Positions 45,889 through 54,195 of a stretch of DNA of 64,000 nt are shown here, in pieces. Within the stretch, counting starts at the first letter, position 1; each line of letters starts with the position of its first letter. Location: contig CANMCE010000002.1 in NCBI GenBank assembly GCA_947496235.1, positions 310,001 through 374,000 on the forward strand, given 5' to 3'. Both the position numbers and the translations under genes were made by a program. Under the pieces are notes generated by a model. It was not told where the DNA came from. It searched no databases and was given only the letters and a program-made list of their open reading frames with translations. The stretch comes from an uncultured Glaciecola sp. Its GTDB lineage: Bacteria; Pseudomonadota; Gammaproteobacteria; Enterobacterales; Alteromonadaceae.

Positions 45889-46719
45889 ATGTACGAAAAT
45901 CATTTAATCATAGGTGCTACAGGTAAAACAGGTTCAAGGGTCGCAAGCAGATTGCAAAAGCTCGGCTACAAGCTAAAACTAGCGGCTCGAAAGGCTGAAG
46001 TTTATTTTGATTGGTCGCATAGCTCGACTTGGGCACCGGCAATGAATGGGATTGATGCCATTTACGCCACTTATTTTCCAGACTTGGCGATGCCACAAGC
46101 TAAAGGTGATATTCTCGCATTGTGTCAAATTGCCAAACAGAACGGCGTTAGACACATTACATTACTTTCCGGTAGAGGCGAAAAAGCGGCCCAAGAATGT
46201 GAGCAAATTCTACAAGACTCTGGGCTTTCTTGGACCATAGTGAGGGCAAGTTGGTTTAATCAGAATTTTAGTGAAGGTCTATTTACACAATTCATTTTGG
46301 ATAGAAAGTTATCCCTCCCTGTCGGTCATGTAAAAGAGCCTTTTATTGACGTGGATGACATTGCAGACGTAGTAGTGGCATCTTTGACTCAAGAAGGCCA
46401 CAGCGGTCAGTTGTATGAAGTGACGGGGCCTGAATTGTTAAACTTTCAGCAATTAGCTGATCTCTTTAGTAAACAACTGGGAGAAAGGGTTGAATTTGAA
46501 CAAATTAGCATGCAGCAATTTCAGCAGAATCTGCAAGCATTAGGCGTTGATGGGGACACTATTGGTATGTTGACCTATCTTTTTAATGAAGTATTAGATG
46601 GCCGGAATGAATACCGCTGCGCAGGTGTGCATCAAGCGTTAGGTCGTCCCGCAAATAGCTTCAAGCAATTTATTGCGGGTAATCTTGAGTGCTTTATGCC
46701 AGCGGATGTGTCCGCTTAA
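45889..46719 (+). CDS. NmrA-like NAD(P)-binding protein
   Basis: The 276-residue cytoplasmic protein has a Rossmann start IIGATGKTGSRVASRL and the NmrA/ergot-alkaloid-synthesis-like pattern (HITLLSGRGEKAAQ, WTIVRASWFNQNFSEG, FIDVDDIADVVVASL). Members are NAD(P)H-dependent quinone reductases or redox-sensing proteins. AAGGAG precedes the ATG. It has no operon partner. Confidence 0.82.
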   Translation: MYENHLIIGATGKTGSRVASRLQKLGYKLKLAARKAEVYFDWSHSSTWAPAMNGIDAIYATYFPDLAMPQAKGDILALCQIAKQNGVRHITLLSGRGEKAAQECEQILQDSGLSWTIVRASWFNQNFSEGLFTQFILDRKLSLPVGHVKEPFIDVDDIADVVVASLTQEGHSGQLYEVTGPELLNFQQLADLFSKQLGERVEFEQISMQQFQQNLQALGVDGDTIGMLTYLFNEVLDGRNEYRCAGVHQALGRPANSFKQFIAGNLECFMPADVSA

Positions 46720-47103
46720 GCCTAACCGCTTCTGTTTTAGTTGGTCAAACTGATTGCAGGGGCTTTTATGGGTCATCCAAGAGAAATTGAGGATTTATTA
46801 GTACGCATTTTAGCCCTTAACTACGAAGAAGCGCCATAGTGACGAAAGTCACTATCTCCTTGGAATACGCTAATGCTTCTATATCAAGAACTACTTTAAT
46901 CAGTGAAATTAAGCTCTGCTTAGCGGACTTTTATTTTATCTAAGCATGAAAAACGACTCGAATACATAGCTAGTCTCGGTTTCCTGCACTCAATAAACAA
47001 TAGATTGTAAGTAACCAATTGAATTTAATAATAATGTTGAAAGCGAGAATTCACCCCATGGATCTTTTCTTGAGAGTTGTTGAAGCGAAAGAATACGCCT
47101 TAC

Positions 47104-47210
47104 ATTGACATTTCGTCTGGTTTGGCATGAAATTGACTTATGTAAGCATATCTAGCAACTGTCAATTTGGTCATATCTAGACGTGTAGATAAAAAGATCG
47201 TTAACTTTCA
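47104..47210 (+). repeat. Dispersed repeat, copy 2
   Basis: Homologous to 29143-29252 along its whole length, with small gaps, in the same orientation. It ends nine bases before the YefM operator repeats. It also holds TATCTA/TAGATA arms (around 47174-47191) that could form a small hairpin. It is apparently noncoding. Confidence 0.7.
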
Positions 47211-47218
47211 ATCGCACA

Positions 47219-47282
47219 AGACTTGTCTTTTTAACTGTACAACTTAGTACTTATTAGATAGACTTGTCTTATAACCTGTACA
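47219..47282 (+). promoter_or_regulatory. Duplicated YefM operator
   Basis: Two 23-bp near-identical direct repeats (47219-47241 and 47260-47282), 41 bp apart, each start with AGACTTGTCT and end in CTGTACA. TGTACA is the known core of YefM-YoeB operators in E. coli, where two such sites flank the promoter. This predicts autorepression of the toxin-antitoxin operon by YefM. Confidence 0.72.
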
Positions 47283-47294
47283 TGAGAAAATATT

Positions 47295-47549
47295 ATGAGA
47301 GTTGTATCTTTTACAGAAGCCAGAAACGGATTGAAGACGGTTTTAGATAATGTGGTCAATGATGCAGATACCACAGTAATTACTAGACGGGACGCTGAAG
47401 ATGCCGTGGTAATGTCCCTCGACTATTACAACAGTTTGATGGAAACAGTCTATTTACTTAAGTCGCCTGCTAATGCTGCTCATTTAGCAAAGTCTATTTC
47501 CCAATACAAAAAGGGTGAATATACTCAGAGGGATTTGGTGGATGAATAA
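47295..47549 (+). CDS. yefM: YefM family antitoxin
   Basis: The 84-residue Phd/YefM antitoxin has the typical N-terminal DNA-binding fold (MRVVSFTEARNGLKTVLDNV, then TVITRRDAEDAVVMSLDYYNSL) and a disordered toxin-binding tail. It neutralises YoeB and represses its own operon. It overlaps the toxin gene by 8 bp. Confidence 0.93.
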   Translation: MRVVSFTEARNGLKTVLDNVVNDADTTVITRRDAEDAVVMSLDYYNSLMETVYLLKSPANAAHLAKSISQYKKGEYTQRDLVDE

Positions 47550-47805
47550 AAGATTATTGTCATGGACTGATGAATCTTGGAAAGACTATTTGTACTGGCA
47601 AACTCAGGACAAGAAGACGCTTAAACGCATCAATAAACTTTTAATGGATGTAAAACGCTCACCTTTTGAAGGAATTGGAAAGCCTGAACCGCTTAAAGAA
47701 AATCTAAGCGGTTTCTGGTCGCGAAGAATTGATGACACCAATCGTTTAGTTTATGCCGTAGAGAGCGATTCAATAGTCGTAATCTCTTGCCGTTATCATT
47801 ATTGA
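47542..47805 (+). CDS. yoeB: YoeB/Txe family mRNA-interferase toxin
   Basis: The 87-residue RelE-fold toxin has the YoeB signatures W-x-x-W near the N-terminus region (DESWKDYLYWQ), the basic core KRSPFEGIGKPEPLK and NLSGFWSRRIDDTNRLVY, and the C-terminal catalytic SCRYHY. YoeB cuts ribosome-bound mRNA. An upstream in-frame ATG would add nine residues, but ATG at 47542 overlaps the antitoxin as usual for this family and gives normal length. Confidence 0.93.
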   Translation: MNKRLLSWTDESWKDYLYWQTQDKKTLKRINKLLMDVKRSPFEGIGKPEPLKENLSGFWSRRIDDTNRLVYAVESDSIVVISCRYHY

Positions 47806-47819
47806 TAGATGGGAAAAAA

Positions 47820-47887
47820 GTTAACAAAACGATGAAAACGAATTTTTACAAAGAGCGCGTAAAAACCGCTTATCGAAAGTGTTATGT
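47820..47887 (+). other. attC-like imperfect hairpin after yoeB
   Basis: Starting 15 bp after the yoeB stop, TAACA (47822-47826) pairs with TGTTA (47880-47884), CGAT (47830-47833) with ATCG (47872-47875), and TTTTTAC (47843-47849) with GTAAAAA (47859-47865), with extra unpaired bases. It ends in GTTATGT. The layout resembles an integron attC site; with no T tail it is not a normal terminator. No integrase lies in the window. Confidence 0.35.
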
Positions 47888-47904
47888 GACTGGTTGTTGA
47901 CCAT

Positions 47905-48138
47905 ATGGAAACGGAATTTTTGGAAATTGAATCTTATACTATCGCAAGTGACGTAGGCGACAGAGACGGCATAGGAGTAGAGTATTATTGCCATGGAATA
48001 ATGATCATGGAAATCTTCAGAGACGATACGAAAAGAACCAGAGAAGTAACTTTGTACAAAAAAGAGTTACCACTTGCACTGATTGAAAGAGCGATCAAAA
48101 TATTCAAACAAGAAATACCTGAAGAGTTCGAAGACTAA
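47905..48138 (+). CDS. Orphan 77-residue protein
   Basis: An acidic soluble protein with a beta-rich first part (VEYYCHGIMIMEIFRDD) and a C-terminal helix (LALIERAIKIFKQEI). I recognise no family. No clear ribosome site lies before the ATG. It is bracketed by perfect 13-bp inverted repeats (47879-47891 and 48147-48159), and a toxin-antitoxin pair precedes it, so it is probably cassette-borne accessory DNA. Confidence 0.55.
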   Translation: METEFLEIESYTIASDVGDRDGIGVEYYCHGIMIMEIFRDDTKRTREVTLYKKELPLALIERAIKIFKQEIPEEFED

Positions 48139-48753
48139 ATTGGCAAAGTCACATAACACATATGAGCCTCAGGCCTGTCAATGAAAAAAGAAAATCCTTT
48201 GCTCACTTTTTCAAGATAAAGCCAATTTTATGAGCAAGGGCGGATACGGCCTTGCATTTGACTAATCTGGCGTAGGATGCAAGTTGATGATCGTGGGGGA
48301 ATAGCTTAATTTCCCCAAAGTCGAATAAGATGGTAAGGGCTAGGACTTTCTCGCTACCTAGAAATGTGTTCAGAATAGTATAGACATTATTTCATAATTT
48401 CTGGCGCTAACTGTTCTTGCGTATACGTTCCTTTTTCAGGAAATTACAACCCTGTCAAACGCTCATGTTCTTCTCGTCTACTCATGGTATAAAACCTCGC
48501 ATTCGAAAATTCGATGGCTATATTGTGGTTAGTGTTGCCTCTAATTTATAAAAAATCGAAGACCTGATTTACCTTTCAAATCTGGACTATTTCTGTGATA
48601 ACCCCTCATTCATCTCCATGCGTAAATTTTAGTTATAGGAAATCCATCAATATTGGCTTACCCTGTATCTAACTCTGAGGGGGCTGGTAAATTAATGGCG
48701 ATTCAGTTAGATTAGCTTGGCAACAACGTCTGTAATTTAACAAGTCATAGGCT
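48139..48753. other. Intergenic region with transposase and gene remnants
   Basis: 615 bp with no intact gene. It starts with the right-hand 13-bp inverted repeat, then holds the minus-strand remains of an IS110-like transposase (48203-48391), and upstream of that (on the minus strand) two further protein-like scraps in other frames: one ending EQLAPEIMK at 48387 and one ending EEHERLTGL at 48444. The last roughly 200 bp before the serine hydrolase show nothing notable. Confidence 0.5.
48203..48391 (-). pseudogene. C-terminal remnant of an IS110-like transposase
   Basis: A 62-codon open stretch on the minus strand has no start codon and includes VLALTILFDFGEIKLF and HDHQLASYARLVKC. This aligns by eye to the C-terminal Transposase_20 domain of IS110 elements, where a GPxTAxxLLAEIGDxxRF block is followed by QLAAYxGLVP. 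The N-terminal DEDD catalytic part and the element's ends are missing, so it is a decayed fragment. Confidence 0.5.
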
Positions 48754-50010
48754 ATGTCTATCTATTTTAAAATACTTGTCGCTTTTCTCTTCTTATTACC
48801 TCACATTGCGATGGCGAATCAACCTATTAACGAGCTTGAGCACAGTAGGGATAAGTTCAAACATTTTGAGATAACGTCTTTTCCCCTCGGGGGCGAGCAA
48901 ACACGTTTTGTATGGTTAAATATGCCTGCCTTTTTTAATCACACTGCTATAACGGCGGCTGAAGCTTTACCATTGGAGAACGAGAACAGCCTAGATTTTG
49001 CTCAGACGCAAATTATAGTTGATGAAAAACCGCGAACATTAGACGCTTATATAAAATCAGATGATCGTATTGATAGCGTAGTTGTGGTGTATAGAGGCAA
49101 TATAATTTTTGAACACTACAACTCACATACAGCCTTGGACCGACATGCGGCATGGTCGGTTTCAAAAGTAATGGTATCAGCTGCCTTAGCTGAATTAGTA
49201 AAGCAAGAAAAAATTGACTTAACAGCGCCTGTAAAAACCTATTTACCTTCTTTTTCTCATTCTGATTGGGGGCAGGTGTCGGTTCAGAGCGTAGCTGACA
49301 TGCAGTCAAAAATGGGCTGCAACGATAGTCATGAGTACGATGATCCTCAAAACTGTGTCTATCGTGTTGATGAAATTTTTAACATAGTACCGCAAAAAAC
49401 GCTGTCATTAAGTAGTGCCCAAGACTACCTAATGGCGGTAAAAACAAACCCTTCTGCTACTTCATTTTCAGAATATAACTCGGCAAATACACTTATTTTG
49501 GGATTTATAATTGAAGCTGTAACAACCAAACCTTTGTACCAAGCTCTGGCAGAGCTTGTATGGCAACCGATGGGAGCTGAATCTGATGGTTTGATGTTAA
49601 TAAATAGTTTTGGTGAGTCGTATGCTGGTGGTGGTATTAGTGCTAGGCTAAACGATATCGCTAGATTTGGTTTGCTGATGATTTCGAACGCAAATTCATC
49701 GATAAAATTTCACAAAGAAGTTTACGGTCTCAATTATGAGCGTAGGTCAGAAACTTTTTCAGCAGCCCGAAAAAAAAGCTTAAACCAATTGTTTAATGGC
49801 GACCCGCCACAACAAAGTAAAATGCAATGGGATCTAATTTGGTCTAACGGTGATATGTTCAAAGATGGTTTTTCTGGGCAAGGGTTATATGTTTCATCCG
49901 AAAATAATTTTGTCATGGCTTGGTTTGGAACTGCTGATAAAAATTTCGAAACTCACAATTTACTGCCCATTGCACGGCAGTTATCAAACAAGTTAGCCGA
50001 AGTTCAATAA
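48754..50010 (+). CDS. Serine hydrolase, beta-lactamase/NylB-like
   Basis: The 418-residue exported protein has a signal peptide (about 1-21) and a PF00144-type fold: the SxxK nucleophile motif in AWSVSKVM, the Tyr motif in FSEYNSANTLILG, and GDMFKDGFSGQGLY as the C-terminal box. The Y-N-S arrangement is more like 6-aminohexanoate-dimer hydrolase relatives than true class C beta-lactamases. Substrate unknown. It is convergent with the alpha/beta hydrolase gene, with 8 bp between stops. Confidence 0.82.
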   Translation: MSIYFKILVAFLFLLPHIAMANQPINELEHSRDKFKHFEITSFPLGGEQTRFVWLNMPAFFNHTAITAAEALPLENENSLDFAQTQIIVDEKPRTLDAYIKSDDRIDSVVVVYRGNIIFEHYNSHTALDRHAAWSVSKVMVSAALAELVKQEKIDLTAPVKTYLPSFSHSDWGQVSVQSVADMQSKMGCNDSHEYDDPQNCVYRVDEIFNIVPQKTLSLSSAQDYLMAVKTNPSATSFSEYNSANTLILGFIIEAVTTKPLYQALAELVWQPMGAESDGLMLINSFGESYAGGGISARLNDIARFGLLMISNANSSIKFHKEVYGLNYERRSETFSAARKKSLNQLFNGDPPQQSKMQWDLIWSNGDMFKDGFSGQGLYVSSENNFVMAWFGTADKNFETHNLLPIARQLSNKLAEVQ

Positions 50011-50018
50011 AGATTATT

Positions 50019-50858
50019 TCAGTGCTTGTTGGCGAAATTGTTTATCCAATTAGTGGCTGAAGAAAATGTTGCTTCCATGTTGTTGTGACCTTGATTTGAA
50101 TAGAGGATATATTCGTATTTGTGGCCACTCTCAATTAATTTGTTGAGCTTGCTAATAGACAAATCAACAGGAATACTTCCATCTTTCCCTCCAAATATCC
50201 AAAGACCAGCAATATCCAGTGTTGCCAAATTTTCACTTGAGTCCGTATCCTTACCGAGAAAATCTGGCCAAATATACCTTTGATGTCTGGCGCTAAGCGC
50301 TTCTTTAAAACTCGGAACATTTTCTTGATCCCAATCTGAGGTATATTTGCTAAAAATGTCTTCTTCACTCACTTTGCAAACCGGCCCACTCCATAACACC
50401 AAAAAATCCACCTCCGCGCTTTTTTCAGCAGCTAAGGGAACAATCCAACCGGCTTGACTAATACCAGTTAAACCAAGAGGAAGCGTTTTTGTTCTTGGAT
50501 GATCGCGCAGAACATTTAGTGCCGCAATTGCATCATCAGCTAGCAATTGAAGGTTTTTTTCACCCACACTTTGCTGACTTTCATAGTTACCGCCCGAACG
50601 ACCTGCACCTCGCTTATCGTAAACCAGAGCAGCAACACCATCTGAAGCAAAGCGCGTCGCCCAATGCATATTTCGTTTCTGTTTTCCTGAACCATGAACA
50701 AAAACAACCGCAGATCGGATTTCTCCATTCTTTGGAAAAACAATGGTGCCAGAAAGTTTTTCCTTATGACTAATAAAGGTTATTTCTTCGCTGTCGAATT
50801 CATCGCCGAAAACGCAAGTGGTAATGAATAGAAAAATAATGGAGATAGAAATTTTCAT
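50019..50858 (-). CDS. Exported alpha/beta hydrolase
   Basis: The 279-residue protein has a signal peptide (MKISISIIFLFITTCVFG) and an alpha/beta hydrolase fold with oxyanion segment VHGSGKQKR, the nucleophile in LTGISQAGW, an acid in FGGKDGSIP and the His in NQGHNNME. It resembles acyl-peptidase/esterase-like periplasmic hydrolases. An upstream in-frame start (50924) would bury the signal peptide, so ATG at 50858 is preferred. Confidence 0.8.
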   Translation of the reverse strand: MKISISIIFLFITTCVFGDEFDSEEITFISHKEKLSGTIVFPKNGEIRSAVVFVHGSGKQKRNMHWATRFASDGVAALVYDKRGAGRSGGNYESQQSVGEKNLQLLADDAIAALNVLRDHPRTKTLPLGLTGISQAGWIVPLAAEKSAEVDFLVLWSGPVCKVSEEDIFSKYTSDWDQENVPSFKEALSARHQRYIWPDFLGKDTDSSENLATLDIAGLWIFGGKDGSIPVDLSISKLNKLIESGHKYEYILYSNQGHNNMEATFSSATNWINNFANKH

Positions 50859-51112
50859 TCTTAGATTCTCGTTAAGTTTGTTCACAGTACGAACGCAAAA
50901 ATCAAACCAGTCCTTTAAGTTCATGAAAAGTAAGGTGAATAGAAAAGCAATATTTTGTGAGAGCTAATATTTTCACCAAATAATGGCGAGTTTTTTTAAA
51001 TTTTGCGAGATTTAAAAATGCTTGATTATTCCAGAGTAGATAGCAGTCGAATTTCATGATCATCTATCGTATATTGGTCGTGGATATAAGTTATGTAACA
51101 TTGGATAGGCGA

Positions 51113-52084
51113 ATGGAGTTTGATCATACTCAGCGAACAGCCACTACAATTGACGATGGTTCTCTTAGTAAGCTGCTGAACAATCTGCAAATGAAAAGCG
51201 CATTCTATACTGCTTCTGAGCTACGAAAGCCGTGGTCAACGCAGATGCCACCAATGCTGCAATGTATGATGTTCCATTTTGTTGTAGAAGGAGATGCGAC
51301 CTTTTCTTGCGGTGACGAGAGTCTTGAATTATCGCAAGGTGATTTCATCCTTTTTCCAAAAGGCGAAGGGCATATAGTATCCGACGGAGAATGCAAGACG
51401 GCAACGCCCTTGGCCGAACTGCCTATTGAGTGCATTACTGAGCGTTATGAAAAATTAACCTTTGGAGGCAATGGGGAGCTTACTCGTTTAGTTTGTGGTG
51501 CCATGGTATTTGATCATCCGTTAGCAAAAAAAATTGTCGAAATACTGCCTTCTTTCATTTTGATAAAAAAGTCTAACGTAGAAACTGCGAGTTTAATTGA
51601 AAGCATTAGCCAGTTACTAAAATCAGAATCACAACAAATTTCTTTAGGTGCAGAAGCCGTCATTTCCCGATTGGCCGAAATCTTGGTAATAGCAGCATTA
51701 CGCGAATTTTTAGGTCAACTGAATGAAACATCACTTGCTTGGTTGGGAGCTTTGGAAGATGACCGTATAGGAAAAGCCATGAAGTTGATTCATGACTCAC
51801 CGGACAAACACTGGAGCTTAGAGGGATTAGCCAAAGAAGTCGGAATGTCTCGAACGAGCTTTTCTCAGCAATTTAAACGTTTGGTGGGAGATACGCCGAT
51901 GGAATATTTAACTGAGTGGCGCATGTCGCTTGCGTTTTCCAAGTTAACACTTAGCAAAGACACAGTATTGTCTATCGCGTTGGATATTGGTTACCAATCC
52001 GAATCGGCATTTTCGCGGGTATTCAAAAAGGTCATAGGTAAGAGCCCCCGCGAGGTTAGACGAAGTGCTGAACCTTTAAGCTAA
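51113..52084 (+). CDS. AraC-family regulator with cupin-type sensor
   Basis: The 323-residue protein has an N-terminal cupin-like domain (about 30-170, with FVVEGDATFSCGDESLELSQGDFILFPKGE) of the Cupin_6 type and a C-terminal AraC double HTH (about 215-315, ending GYQSESAFSRVFKKVIGKSPREVRR). ATG at 51113 follows AGGCG and is preferred to an upstream in-frame ATG at 51056 that adds an unusual stretch. Targets are not evident; the divergent alpha/beta hydrolase is a candidate. Confidence 0.87.
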   Translation: MEFDHTQRTATTIDDGSLSKLLNNLQMKSAFYTASELRKPWSTQMPPMLQCMMFHFVVEGDATFSCGDESLELSQGDFILFPKGEGHIVSDGECKTATPLAELPIECITERYEKLTFGGNGELTRLVCGAMVFDHPLAKKIVEILPSFILIKKSNVETASLIESISQLLKSESQQISLGAEAVISRLAEILVIAALREFLGQLNETSLAWLGALEDDRIGKAMKLIHDSPDKHWSLEGLAKEVGMSRTSFSQQFKRLVGDTPMEYLTEWRMSLAFSKLTLSKDTVLSIALDIGYQSESAFSRVFKKVIGKSPREVRRSAEPLS

Positions 52085-52090
52085 TACCTT

Positions 52091-53044
52091 TTATTCATAC
52101 GCGGGATCACAAGCTTTCAGCGTGTACTTGTACCCTAATTCACTGTCAGGATCTTCACTGATCAGCAACACTGAATTTTCATCAATAATTACGCTGCGCT
52201 GATTTTCTTCTTTCGTGCATATGCTTTTTTCGTATGCTTCAAAGGTGAAAATAAAATCTGCGATTAATTTTTTAATCGACAGGTTGACCTGTTTAAATTG
52301 ATTAAAATATTCAATGTCTTCTTCTGATAAATCACTGACTTTGCGTGTATTTACCACATTATCATTCTGTTCACTCAGGTTTATTTCTAACGTGCTTAAC
52401 TCAGGATCATCTACCACATAAGGGGCAATAAGTACTGTCATACCTGCAATCATTGGTGGGATCAATAAAATTCTAAGTAGCATGGTTCTGCCAGCGTACT
52501 CCTTATCTTCCCAATGGATATTAATGTTGACCCCAAAGGGTTTTAGTAGCAGGCGAATAATGATCCAGATATTTAGAATGATTAGCGTCAATATCAATAT
52601 CATCAGCGAAGAAACACCAATCCAGAAGGGCGCAATAACTAATGTGCTAAACCCCAAAGTAAATACAAAAGGGAAGGGTTCAATGCCGGTGATTTCATTT
52701 ATTTTGAGCGCTGCGAAGGCAAGTGATACATTCGCCATGGAAGCATAGAGCACAATAATGGCGATTTTGCCGCCTTTGGTTTCCCAAAATTTGTGAAATA
52801 ACAAATAGGTTTCGCGACCAAACCCAATGACCGAGAAGAATAGCGCTAGATAAGATAAGAACTCAGGTTCGCTAGTTAAGATTATTGTCAATAACCAAAG
52901 CGCTGCCGCTATCAGATAAGCTCTCTGGGAAAAATTAAGTTTGAAAAAAAAACGTTTAAACCTAACCAACCTAGTTGCAAAAAAAGCAATTAGCCTATTG
53001 AACCAAGGCAGTTTATTGGGCAAAGAAGTAAGATAGTTTTTCAT
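52091..53044 (-). CDS. Membrane protein of unknown function
   Basis: The 317-residue protein has a basic N-terminus, about five hydrophobic segments (roughly residues 40-60, 63-85, 95-115, 125-175 as two, 195-215) and a soluble acidic C-terminal domain (about 220-317) with two Cys. I recognise no family. It is convergent with the AraC gene. Confidence 0.6.
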   Translation of the reverse strand: MKNYLTSLPNKLPWFNRLIAFFATRLVRFKRFFFKLNFSQRAYLIAAALWLLTIILTSEPEFLSYLALFFSVIGFGRETYLLFHKFWETKGGKIAIIVLYASMANVSLAFAALKINEITGIEPFPFVFTLGFSTLVIAPFWIGVSSLMILILTLIILNIWIIIRLLLKPFGVNINIHWEDKEYAGRTMLLRILLIPPMIAGMTVLIAPYVVDDPELSTLEINLSEQNDNVVNTRKVSDLSEEDIEYFNQFKQVNLSIKKLIADFIFTFEAYEKSICTKEENQRSVIIDENSVLLISEDPDSELGYKYTLKACDPAYE

Positions 53045-53212
53045 CCAAGATACCTAGCATAAGCATAAAAAAAGTCCATTTCGAAGCGCTAATCATTTAC
53101 TATTTACCAGTATACTCAGATTTTAATATTCAAGTATAGAGCGCGAGAATATTAAGTTGTAACAATTTTATAATAATAACAGTCAATTACGACAGAAAGT
53201 TAGGACACTTTA

Positions 53213-53920
53213 ATGAAAACAATCGGTATGTTAGGCGGTATGAGTTGGGAATCTACCATCAGTTATTACAAAATTATCAATGAAGTAGTGAGATCAGAAT
53301 TAGGTGGATTGAATTCCGCCAAAATACTCCTTAACAGTTTAAATTTTGATGAAATAGCAAAATTGCAACAACAGGGTGATTGGCCAGAAATGACTAAGAT
53401 CTTATGTGATTCAGCTAGATCGTTAGAAGTAGCAGGGGCAGACTTTATTGTTATTTGTACCAATACTATGCACAAGATAGCACCAGAAATCAGGGAAAGT
53501 ATTTCTATTCCTTTGTTGCATATAGCGGATACGACCGCGATTCGATTGCAGACTGATGGTATTAAAAAGGTTGGTTTGCTTGGCACTCGCTTTACTATGC
53601 AACAAGATTTTTACAAACAACATCTAACTAAAGGGTTTGGAATAGAAGTTATCGTTCCAAATGATGAACAACAAACCAAGGTTCACAACATAATTTACAA
53701 GGAGCTTTGCCAAGGAGTTGTCAAAGAAGAATCAAGAGCATGCTATCAAGCGATTATGGCAGACTTACATAATAGAGGTGCACAAGCTATCATTTTAGGT
53801 TGCACTGAAATTGCCATGCTAATTGAACAAATTCACGTAACTGTTCCCATCTACGACACCACCAGAATTCACGCCACTGAGGCTGCACGGTTAGCCATTG
53901 CTAGTAGTATCGCCTATTAA
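53213..53920 (+). CDS. Aspartate/glutamate racemase family protein
   Basis: The 235-residue cytoplasmic protein starts MKTIGMLGGMSWESTISYY and holds both catalytic cysteines, in ICTNTMHK (about residue 83) and LGCTEIAMLI (about 195). It resembles the YgeA-type broad-specificity amino-acid racemase. It is monocistronic. Confidence 0.88.
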   Translation: MKTIGMLGGMSWESTISYYKIINEVVRSELGGLNSAKILLNSLNFDEIAKLQQQGDWPEMTKILCDSARSLEVAGADFIVICTNTMHKIAPEIRESISIPLLHIADTTAIRLQTDGIKKVGLLGTRFTMQQDFYKQHLTKGFGIEVIVPNDEQQTKVHNIIYKELCQGVVKEESRACYQAIMADLHNRGAQAIILGCTEIAMLIEQIHVTVPIYDTTRIHATEAARLAIASSIAY

Positions 53921-54027
53921 AATAGTAGTCATCATGAGAGACAGCCAATATAAGTCGACAAGGTACAAGGTTAACACTTGCCTAATACCATAGGGCTATA
54001 TTGGCATTCACTCATTTTATTTATAAT

Positions 54028-54047
54028 TTGATTCTATATCGAATCAA
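54028..54047. promoter_or_regulatory. Upstream dyad, candidate activator site
   Basis: TTGATTC (54028-54034) and GAATCAA (54041-54047) form a perfect 7-bp inverted repeat with a 6-bp spacer, about 100 bp upstream of the sigma-54 promoter. This is the usual distance for an enhancer site of a sigma-54 activator; the activator encoded at 56732 is the natural candidate. Confidence 0.5.
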
Positions 54048-54141
54048 TTGATGCAAAAAATATATCAACTGAGAAAGCCAAGTTATGAGTAACAATGTTG
54101 TAACATCGTATTTTTGGCTGTTTACAGCTATTTAACAAAGT

Positions 54142-54157
54142 TGGCCTAACAGTTGCA
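54142..54157 (+). promoter_or_regulatory. Sigma-54 (-24/-12) promoter
   Basis: TGGCCT at 54142-54147 and TTGCA at 54153-54157 match the consensus TGGCAC-N5-TTGCA, with the invariant GG (54143-54144) and GC (54155-54156) exactly 10 bases apart. It precedes the alcohol dehydrogenase gene of a cluster that encodes its own sigma-54 activator. Confidence 0.78.
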
Positions 54158-54195
54158 GAGGGGCTATCACCAAAGGAATATAAAAATAAAATCAA

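Larger units (their letters stand above)
46720..47294. other. Accessory intergenic region before yefM
   Basis: 575 bp. Contents in order: a 23-codon frame at 46768-46839 after CAGGGGC, too short to accept; a perfect hairpin ATAGTGAC-GAAA-GTCACTAT (46836-46855), possibly a terminator; dispersed repeat copy 2 (47104-47210); and the duplicated operator in front of yefM (47219-47282). Confidence 0.5.

Noticed and set aside
46768-46839. 23-residue peptide gene
   Set aside because: It has a plausible GGGG site, but is too short to separate from chance, and its end overlaps a hairpin.
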